Source of the DNA: Microbacteriaceae bacterium
GTDB taxonomy: Bacteria; Actinomycetota; Actinomycetes; Actinomycetales; Microbacteriaceae
Assembly (NCBI GenBank): GCA_012511645.1
Contig: JAAZFP010000032.1
Location: 1 to 6,402, forward strand
Length of the DNA: 6,402 bases
Direction of reading: 5' to 3'
Under the pieces are notes generated by a model. The model saw nothing but the letters and a program-made list of their open reading frames with translations, was not told where the DNA came from and ran no database searches. Below, one piece after another: positions 1 through 4,250 of this stretch. Each line of letters opens with the position of its first letter. Position 1 is the stretch's first letter. The position numbers and the translations under genes were made by a program.

Positions 1-1050
1 CGATGCACCCGAAAGTGTCTCCGGAGCAGGCTCGGTCGCTGCGAGTGGCGCGCCGTCGGCGGCACCACTGCCTGACACGTTCGTGGAATCGATCGGTGTC
101 TCACGAATTTCGCGCACGGGTGCTGGCGCTGAAAAGCGTGACTCTTCTGGCGTGCTCTCATCCGCTGGCTCGGCATCACGATCGCGACGCCGACGTCGAA
201 GCGCATTGAGTAGGTCAGTGGTCTGGCCGAGATCTGGGGGAGTCTCGTCCGAAGTGTTGAACGCTCGCTCTTCGATGTCCCGCCGACGGGCATATTCCTC
301 ATCGTCGCGGATGATCGGAATAGAGCCAGTGGAAGGATGTCCCGCACGGAGCGCCGCCTCAACGGCAGACTGATGCTGGTTCGAGTCATCTGGTGCATCC
401 TCACGATTCACCAGCTCGTCCTGCGAAAAAGCGCCAGAGTCAAAGCGCCCAGGGGCGTCAGGGGAGTCCACCGCGCGAAGCTTTGGAATCAGCCGGTCGC
501 CAACCTCGCCCTGCTTCGACAGGTTCACCGCATCAGGGCTGACCGGCGAGAGCAAGCTCTTGCGATGATCAAACGACCAGACTGCACGGTGAGCCACGCT
601 ATGCGACTCGAAGTGCAGGCCAATCATCCAACCCGCCTCATCGTCGCGCCATGCAAGCCACTCAACGTCTTGGGCATCGAGACCCACCAGCCGTTCGGCA
701 ATCACTGTCCCAAACTGTTCGTCGGCGTCCTCGCTTGGAGTGGTGCGCACGGGGACTGACTGCGCCGTGGACAAGATGAACTGGCGCTCAGCGAGCACGG
801 GCTCCTCATAGCGTTCAATATCGCTTTCATCCGCGCCAGTGAGCTCGATGATCTCGCCGCGGGTCTTACCCGCACGAACGAGCGACTGAATTTGCCTCGG
901 GCTGACACGAGGGCCCGACTGTTCGCGGCGGGCAAGCTGACGCAGTTCAGAAAGTATGCTGCTGTCCACGACAAGGCGAAATTCTTCTCCCGTGTCCGTC
1001 GCAACGATCAACGCGTGATCTTCGCGCCGAACCACTCGTAGCTCATCCAT
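1..1050 (-). CDS. sepH: SepH-family cell-division protein (DUF3071), 3' end missing
   Basis: The minus-strand frame is open from an ATG at 1050 to the window edge: 350 residues with no stop. The N-terminus (MDELRVVRRED, then GEEFRLVVD at about 21-29) and the segment SPRQIQSLVRAGKTRGEIIELTG (50-72), followed by YEEPVLAERQFI (81-92), match the DUF3071/SepH domain with its helix-turn-helix-like part. After about residue 200 the protein is acidic and low in complexity, including an RRRRRDRD run and a Pro/Ala/Glu-rich tail, so it is probably disordered. In Streptomyces and mycobacteria, SepH binds FtsZ and stimulates its assembly at the division site; that role here rests on family membership. The start is fixed by a perfect AGGAGG seven bases upstream. 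The gene is divergent from the DUF4193 gene. Known SepH proteins are roughly 340 residues or longer, so little may be missing. Confidence 0.9.
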   Translation of the reverse strand, partial: MDELRVVRREDHALIVATDTGEEFRLVVDSSILSELRQLARREQSGPRVSPRQIQSLVRAGKTRGEIIELTGADESDIERYEEPVLAERQFILSTAQSVPVRTTPSEDADEQFGTVIAERLVGLDAQDVEWLAWRDDEAGWMIGLHFESHSVAHRAVWSFDHRKSLLSPVSPDAVNLSKQGEVGDRLIPKLRAVDSPDAPGRFDSGAFSQDELVNREDAPDDSNQHQSAVEAALRAGHPSTGSIPIIRDDEEYARRRDIEERAFNTSDETPPDLGQTTDLLNALRRRRRDRDAEPADESTPEESRFSAPAPVREIRETPIDSTNVSGSGAADGAPLAATEPAPETLSGAS

Positions 1051-1057
1051 AGCCGAT

Positions 1058-1063
1058 CCTCCT
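1058..1063 (-). promoter_or_regulatory. Strong ribosome binding site of sepH
   Basis: On the minus strand this reads AGGAGG, a full match to the anti-Shine-Dalgarno sequence. It lies seven bases before the ATG at 1050 and decides the sepH start. Confidence 0.85.
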
Positions 1064-1120
1064 GATTGGTCTTGACCAGAGTGTCATGTGTTCGCCGCGG
1101 GAACCCGCATTGACGTGGGT

Positions 1121-1155
1121 GGGTGCCAAAAAATGTGTGAATGGGCGCCATTTTT
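1121..1155. repeat. Short direct repeat GGGYGCCA and A/T-tract inverted repeat in the sepH/DUF4193 divergent region
   Basis: GGGTGCCA (1121-1128) recurs as GGGCGCCA (1143-1150), exactly 22 bp apart, about two helical turns. AAAAATG (1129-1135) is the reverse complement of CATTTTT (1149-1155). The arrangement could be a regulator site or chance. No clear -35/-10 pair was found on either strand in 1051-1273. Confidence 0.3.
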
Positions 1156-1195
1156 ATGCAAAGACATCACGCGCTCAGCGAATTCACGGCTGTTG

Positions 1196-1228
1196 AGTTT
1201 GCATCAGAGGGCAAAGGTAAGGCAAACT
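1196..1228. repeat. 7-bp inverted repeat upstream of the DUF4193 gene
   Basis: AGTTTGC (1196-1202) and GCAAACT (1222-1228) are perfect inverted copies separated by 19 bases, about 45 bp before the DUF4193 start. This is a weak candidate for an operator or a leader hairpin. Arms this short can arise by chance. Confidence 0.2.
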
Positions 1229-1273
1229 ATGGCCGCGGTTTGTGAGTTCAGGTCGAATAGAACGCAGGAGAGC

Positions 1274-1564
1274 ATGGCCACTGATTACGACGCCCCCCGT
1301 AAAGCTGATGATGAGAATGAGTCGATTGAAGCACTGAAAGAACGGGGACCGGCAAAGGGCGGATCGGCTATTGACGCTGAAGACGCCGACAACCCAGGTT
1401 TTGAGCTCGCTGGCGCGGACCTCTCTGACGTTGAACTCGACGTCGTGGTGCTTCCGCAGCAAGATGACGAGTTCACCTGTGTGAACTGTTTCTTGGTTCG
1501 TCACCGCTCGCAGTTGGACCACGAGTCAAAGCTCGGTCCGGTGTGCGCAGAATGCTCAGGCTAG
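1274..1564 (+). CDS. DUF4193 family protein with four-cysteine zinc-ribbon-like C-terminus
   Basis: Encodes 96 residues. The N-terminus MATDYDAPRK and the core GFELAGADLSDVELDVVVLPQQDDEFTC are typical of the actinobacterial DUF4193 family. The C-terminal third carries two CxxC pairs, C69/C72 (FTCVNCFLVRHRSQ) and C91/C94 (VCAEC), which probably bind one zinc ion. The first 65 residues are strongly acidic. Function is unknown; its small size and regular place beside sepH and dut suggest a housekeeping role. The ATG at 1274 is chosen because the conserved family N-terminus begins there. AGGAG (1266-1270) sits only three bases upstream, an unusually short spacing. The frame extends further upstream, but that part resembles nothing in the family. 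The last four sense codons (E-C-S-G, 1550-1561) lie in a 12-bp motif that recurs twice downstream. Confidence 0.9.
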   Translation: MATDYDAPRKADDENESIEALKERGPAKGGSAIDAEDADNPGFELAGADLSDVELDVVVLPQQDDEFTCVNCFLVRHRSQLDHESKLGPVCAECSG

Positions 1565-1592
1565 AAAGCATCGCTTTCTAGCGCATTCTGCG
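1546..1592 (+). terminator. Long hairpin overlapping the DUF4193 stop codon, probable terminator
   Basis: CTAGAAAGC (1561-1569) pairs perfectly with GCTTTCTAG (1573-1581) across a three-base ATC loop. An outer stem pairs CGCAGAATGC (1546-1555) with GCATTCTGCG (1583-1592). A small internal loop (TCAGG on the left, C on the right) separates the two stems, giving 19 base pairs in all. The TAG stop (1562-1564) lies inside the inner stem. No U-tract follows, as is common for actinobacterial terminators. The outer right arm can instead pair with GAATGC at 1612-1617. Confidence 0.6.
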
Positions 1593-1623
1593 GTGAGGCT
1601 TCCAGCCTCACGAATGCTCAGGC
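1567..1623. repeat. Palindromic repeat unit, copy 1
   Basis: A 57-bp unit identical to 1654-1710 except for one base: C at 1602 against T at 1689, in the loop of the internal hairpin. It contains GCTTTCTAG, GCATTC, the hairpin GTGAGGCT-TCC-AGCCTCAC, GAATGC and the tail TCAGGC. The single difference falls in a loop, so both copies keep the same fold. Confidence 0.9.
1583..1617. terminator. Hairpin inside repeat copy 1
   Basis: GTGAGGCT (1593-1600) pairs with AGCCTCAC (1604-1611) over a TCC loop. The stem is extended by GCATTC (1583-1588) with GAATGC (1612-1617) across a TGCG bulge: 14 base pairs in total. It could act as a terminator for transcription from either side. No T-run is seen. Confidence 0.5.
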
Positions 1624-1636
1624 GCTCTGCTTATGG

Positions 1637-1651
1637 CGAGGCGTAGCCTCG
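1637..1651. repeat. Small palindrome between the two repeat copies
   Basis: CGAGGC (1637-1642) and GCCTCG (1646-1651) form a 6-bp stem with a GTA loop. It echoes the GAGGCT/AGCCTC stems on both sides, so it may be a diverged relative of the same element. Confidence 0.5.
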
Positions 1652-1653
1652 AC

Positions 1654-1710
1654 AGCATCGCTTTCTAGCGCATTCTGCGGTGAGGCTTTCAGCCTCACGA
1701 ATGCTCAGGC
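1654..1710. repeat. Palindromic repeat unit, copy 2
   Basis: Second copy of the 57-bp unit, 87 bp after copy 1 and in the same orientation. Its last bases contain the stop codon (TCA on the plus strand, 1705-1707) and part of the final sense codon of the minus-strand DUF3093 gene. Confidence 0.9.
1670..1704 (-). terminator. Hairpin directly after the DUF3093 stop, probable terminator
   Basis: GCATTC (1670-1675) with GAATGC (1699-1704) and GTGAGGCT (1680-1687) with AGCCTCAC (1691-1698) form a 14-bp stem with a three-base loop and a four-base bulge. In the minus-strand direction it begins with the base after the TGA stop of DUF3093, the usual place for a terminator. No U-tract follows. Confidence 0.55.
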
Positions 1711-2178
1711 AGCTGAGCCCCGAGCGTTCTCAATTGCGCGGGCAAGTTCCTGTGGTTTGCGGCTCGTGATCACCCAGTACGGGGCGGGATCGCGCTCATC
1801 GGTCACGGCCACTTTGATGCCCTGGTGAAGGTGACCGCGCACGACCAGATAGGCGCGTGCGTCAGCTTCTGGGCCGATGACCCGTTTCAGGCTCGAACTC
1901 CCGAGCAGCGTGACGTCACCGAGCATGCTGAGCGGAATATGTGCGTTGCCCGCGACGAGCGAGTCGCCGGTCACCTCAACCTTTGGTGATACGAGAATCA
2001 ACGTGCCGGCAATGATCACATAGGTAGCGATCGCGATCGGCACTGCGAGCGCCGCATTCAGCGGAATCACGATCAGCATCACGGAGGGTAAGAGCAACAG
2101 GAGAATGCCGAGAAGCCACAGTGAGGGCCACAGCCGTTCACGATACTGAGGGGTGGTGTTGTTGCTCATAATTACCAT
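1705..2178 (-). CDS. DUF3093 family membrane protein
   Basis: Encodes 157 residues. A short polar N-terminus with YRERLWPS is followed by two hydrophobic segments at about 17-38 and 43-64, then a soluble domain of roughly 90 residues. The YRERLWPSLW start, the paired helices and the later PxxYWVITSRKPQELARAI segment (about 132-149) match the actinobacterial DUF3093 family. Function is unknown; it is probably a membrane-anchored protein with a small cytoplasmic domain. The first ATG (2178) follows GGAAGG by ten bases. The ATG at 2169 (MSNNTTPQ) is also possible and looks more like family N-termini, but has a poorer binding site. The gene is divergent from dut and convergent with DUF4193. Confidence 0.85.
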   Translation of the reverse strand: MVIMSNNTTPQYRERLWPSLWLLGILLLLLPSVMLIVIPLNAALAVPIAIATYVIIAGTLILVSPKVEVTGDSLVAGNAHIPLSMLGDVTLLGSSSLKRVIGPEADARAYLVVRGHLHQGIKVAVTDERDPAPYWVITSRKPQELARAIENARGSAA

Positions 2179-2236
2179 TATCCCGCGACCTTCCGATGAG
2201 ATGACTGTGTGTCACCGCCTGTGCTGTATCGCGATC

Positions 2237-2242
2237 CATAAT
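2237..2242 (+). promoter_or_regulatory. Candidate -10 element for the dut operon
   Basis: CATAAT differs from the TATAAT consensus at one base. It would put the transcription start near 2249-2250, about ten bases before the dut GTG, giving a very short leader. No good -35 is visible 16-18 bp upstream, so this is tentative. Confidence 0.3.
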
Positions 2243-2259
2243 TCGGGTAGCCTGGCCAG

Positions 2260-2718
2260 GTGAACGAAGAACCTCAGATTCCGATTGTTGCTGAACCCTC
2301 GCAGATTCCTTCGTATGCGCAGCCTGGTGACGCTGGTGCAGACCTGCGCAGCGCCGAGTCGCTGGTGCTCGGGCCTGGCGAACGGGCGTTGGTTGCTACG
2401 GGCATTTCGTTTGCGTTGCCCGATGGTTTCGCCGCATTTGTGGTTCCCCGCAGCGGGCTCGCAGTGAAACACGGCATCACGGTCTTGAACTCGCCAGGCA
2501 CGATCGATGCTGGGTATCGGGGAGAAGTGAAGGTGCCACTCGTGAACCTCGACCAGCACGCCGCGTTTGAGATAGGGATTGGCGACCGCATTGCGCAACT
2601 TATCGTGATACCGGTTTCGCATGCTACCTTTGTGCCGGTTTCAGAACTCTCAGAGAGCGTTCGCGGCTCAGGCGGGTTTGGTTCGACCGGAGTGCGCGAC
2701 GCCGTCACGTCGGCGTGA
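2260..2718 (+). CDS. dut: Deoxyuridine 5'-triphosphate nucleotidohydrolase (dUTPase)
   Basis: Hydrolyses dUTP to dUMP and pyrophosphate, keeping uracil out of DNA and supplying dUMP for thymidylate synthesis. The protein has 152 residues, the normal size of the homotrimeric family. All five motifs are present: AGADL (25-29), PRSGLA (63-68), GTIDAGYRGE (80-89) with the catalytic Asp83, GDRIAQLIV (108-116), and the C-terminal RGSGGFGSTG (135-144) that closes over the active site. The start is a GTG at 2260, which fits the family N-terminus (PIVAEPSQIPSYAQPGDAGADL). The only Shine-Dalgarno-like sequence is a weak GGGTAG about nine bases upstream. It is the first gene of a run with DUF3710 and DUF3159. 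Confidence 0.97.
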   Translation: MNEEPQIPIVAEPSQIPSYAQPGDAGADLRSAESLVLGPGERALVATGISFALPDGFAAFVVPRSGLAVKHGITVLNSPGTIDAGYRGEVKVPLVNLDQHAAFEIGIGDRIAQLIVIPVSHATFVPVSELSESVRGSGGFGSTGVRDAVTSA

Positions 2719-2767
2719 ATGACGCACCTGAGCAAGACGCATTGTCCAGAAAGAAGAGAAGCACCTG

Positions 2768-3424
2768 ATGACTGACGAAAAGCAAGCTGCAGACGAGATC
2801 GAGCTGGCAGCGGCAGCAACGCCGGAACCGCTGGATCAGAGCAAATCAGCTCCTGAGGATCGCGAGACCGCTGGGCCCTACGACATCAGTGAGGTGCCCT
2901 CCATGCGTCCGTATGTAGATTTTGGCTCGATCAAGATCGCTCCGCGGGAAGGTCTGCAGCTTCGACTTGAGGTCGATGAGCGTCAAAAGCGTGTCGTCGC
3001 AGTGACGCTCGATTTCGAAGGCTCGCTGCTGCAAGTGCAGGCCTTCTCGGCGCCAAAAACCACGGGGTTGTGGCATCAGGTGCGTGAGGAGATTCAGCGA
3101 CAGTTTTCGTCTCAGGGAGCGGTTATCACCGAGGAAGCTGGCCCGTTTGGGCCCGAGCTCCTTGCGATGACGCCGCTGACGGCAGAGCAGGGGGGCGGTA
3201 CTCGTGCTGTGCGTTTTCTCGCTGTTGACGGACCGCGGTGGATGCTGCGTGGCGTGATCACCGGCGCCGGTGCAGAAGATCCAGCAGCGAGGGAACGAGT
3301 GATGGAGGTCTTCCGTGACACGGTCGTCGTCCGTGGAGAGCAGCCGATGCCTCCCCGTGAGCTCCTTCCGCTGCAGGTGCCGGCCGGGGTTGCGCAGAAC
3401 CAGAATCCTGGCACCCCAGCGTAA
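2768..3424 (+). CDS. DUF3710 family protein
   Basis: Encodes 218 residues of unknown function. The N-terminal 35 residues are Ala/Glu-rich and probably disordered. The conserved domain opens with GPYDISEVP (36-44) and YVDFGSIKI, continues with LQVQAFSAPKTTGLWHQVREEI, GPFGPEL and AVDGPRWMLRGVITG, and ends with PMPPRELLPLQVP (193-205). These are hallmarks of DUF3710, which is usually found beside dut in Actinobacteria. There is no signal peptide or membrane helix, so it is probably cytoplasmic. A purine-rich stretch (2752-2761) ending six bases before the ATG is a weak binding site. It follows dut by 49 bp and shares one base with the next gene (TAATG), so it is probably co-transcribed with both. 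Confidence 0.9.
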   Translation: MTDEKQAADEIELAAAATPEPLDQSKSAPEDRETAGPYDISEVPSMRPYVDFGSIKIAPREGLQLRLEVDERQKRVVAVTLDFEGSLLQVQAFSAPKTTGLWHQVREEIQRQFSSQGAVITEEAGPFGPELLAMTPLTAEQGGGTRAVRFLAVDGPRWMLRGVITGAGAEDPAARERVMEVFRDTVVVRGEQPMPPRELLPLQVPAGVAQNQNPGTPA

Positions 3425-4146
3425 TGAACGACCCAGCAGGACAGCCACAGCAGTCTGGCGGTCTCGGTCGGGCGATTCAGGCGGGCCTCGCGGGTGAAGC
3501 TGTTTCGGCGAATGGGGTCTTAGCCGCGATCGGTGGCTGGCGCGGAGTCGTCGAGTCGTTGTTGCCCGCGACGCTCTACCTCATGGTGTTCGCCTTTACC
3601 CAGGACGCTCGAGTAGCGGTCATTGCACCGATTGCGATCGTGGTCATCGCAATCGCATGGCGCCTCATCCGGCGCGAGACCCTGACCGCAGCACTCTCAG
3701 GTGCGCTGGGTGTTGCGGTGTGTGTTGCTGCAGTGCTCTTCACCGGCGAGGGAAGCAGCTATTTTGTGCCGGGGTTCTTCATTAATGGTGCTTGGATCGT
3801 GGCCCACACCGTGTCATTGCTGATCGGTTGGCCGTTGATTGGTCTCGTGCTCGGTTTTCTTCGCGGGTCACTCACTGACTGGCGAAAGAATGCTCGGCTT
3901 CGCCACGCGGCGCAACTCGCGACGGTCGTCTGGATCACAATGTTTGCTGCGCGCCTGGCAGTGCAACTGCCGCTCTTCTATGCGGGGAGCACTGAGGCGC
4001 TCGGAATTGCTCGTCTGGTGATGGGAGTGCCCTTGTTTGCGCTGGCCATTCTCTTCACCTGGTTGCTGCTCGCCTCTGTCAGCGCTGAGGTCGATCGGGA
4101 GTCTGCGGATCAAACGAGTACGCCGAACGATTCATCGGATGAATGA
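3424..4146 (+). CDS. DUF3159 family multi-pass membrane protein
   Basis: Encodes 240 residues. After a polar N-terminus of about 30 residues comes the family signature GGWRGVVESLLPATLYLMVF (37-56). Around five to six hydrophobic segments follow, at about 41-58, 62-79, 91-107, 115-144, 168-190 and 205-225. A conserved loop has the form GxxSYFVPGFFINGAW, and GFLRGSLTDWRK follows a helix. The C-terminal 15 residues are acidic and polar. This is the DUF3159 pattern, an integral membrane family common in Actinobacteria with no established activity; a transporter role would be a guess. The ATG overlaps the DUF3710 stop as TAATG and has no clear binding site of its own, so translation is probably coupled. 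Confidence 0.88.
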   Translation: MNDPAGQPQQSGGLGRAIQAGLAGEAVSANGVLAAIGGWRGVVESLLPATLYLMVFAFTQDARVAVIAPIAIVVIAIAWRLIRRETLTAALSGALGVAVCVAAVLFTGEGSSYFVPGFFINGAWIVAHTVSLLIGWPLIGLVLGFLRGSLTDWRKNARLRHAAQLATVVWITMFAARLAVQLPLFYAGSTEALGIARLVMGVPLFALAILFTWLLLASVSAEVDRESADQTSTPNDSSDE

Positions 4147-4185
4147 CACGCCGGGGCGTGGCTCGCCGGGGGAGTGAACCCGGCG
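4147..4185 (+). terminator. GC-rich hairpins after DUF3159, candidate operon terminator
   Basis: Immediately after the stop codon, CACGC (4147-4151) pairs with GCGTG (4156-4160). CGCCGGG (4164-4170) then pairs with CCCGGCG (4179-4185) across an eight-base loop. No U-tract follows. The position between the dut run and the acnA promoter supports a terminator role. Confidence 0.5.
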
Positions 4186-4203
4186 CTGATGTCGCACGCT
4201 CAG

Positions 4204-4212
4204 TGGTAGGAT
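4204..4212 (+). promoter_or_regulatory. Extended -10 promoter element for acnA
   Basis: TGG followed by TAGGAT gives an extended -10 (TGn plus a hexamer matching TATAAT at four of six positions). No recognisable -35 lies 17 bp upstream, which extended -10 promoters tolerate. The expected transcription start, near 4218-4220, falls inside the 18-bp palindrome that follows. Confidence 0.5.
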
Positions 4213-4213
4213 A

Positions 4214-4231
4214 TATCTTGATATCAAGATA
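4214..4231. promoter_or_regulatory. Perfect 18-bp palindrome, probable repressor operator of acnA
   Basis: TATCTTGATATCAAGATA is identical to its reverse complement over all 18 bases. With one mismatched pair the symmetry reaches 24 bases (4211-4234). It lies just after the -10 and ends 19 bp before the acnA start, so a bound dimer would block initiation. The size and symmetry fit a MarR/UrtR-type dimer site. In Streptomyces coelicolor the MarR-family protein TamR controls aconitase in response to aconitate and citrate, which makes a TamR-like regulator a reasonable but unproven guess. No regulator gene is in the window. Confidence 0.7.
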
Positions 4232-4241
4232 AATTGCGAAC

Positions 4242-4245
4242 GGAG
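4242..4245 (+). promoter_or_regulatory. Ribosome binding site of acnA
   Basis: GGAG ends five bases before the ATG at 4251 and supports that start. Confidence 0.7.
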
Positions 4246-4250
4246 CGGTG

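Noticed and set aside
337..759. Plus-strand open frame of 140 codons, with others at 3-373
   Set aside because: They lie antisense to sepH, whose frame is open throughout and matches a known family. Their products are arginine-rich shadow sequences with no recognisable domain.
1088..1273. In-frame upstream extension of the DUF4193 gene to an ATG at 1088
   Set aside because: The family N-terminus MATDYDAP starts exactly at 1274. The upstream part shows no family similarity and holds intergenic repeat motifs.
1561..1710. CRISPR array or small insertion sequence
   Set aside because: There are only two repeat copies, they are palindromic with one 30-bp gap, and there is no transposase or cas gene. 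A palindromic terminator-like element explains it better.
2228..2235. ATCGCGAT palindrome before dut
   Set aside because: It is only 8 bp, and the same string also occurs inside the DUF3093 coding sequence near 2030-2040, so chance is likely.
2719..2775. 18-codon frame starting right after the dut stop (TGAATG)
   Set aside because: It has no binding site, overlaps the DUF3710 start and shows no conserved features; probably chance.
2274..2819. Minus-strand open frame of 181 codons
   Set aside because: It lies opposite dut, which has all five dUTPase motifs. It is an antisense shadow in high-G+C DNA.
2846..3448. Minus-strand open frame of 200 codons
   Set aside because: It is antisense to the DUF3710 gene and has no recognisable domain.
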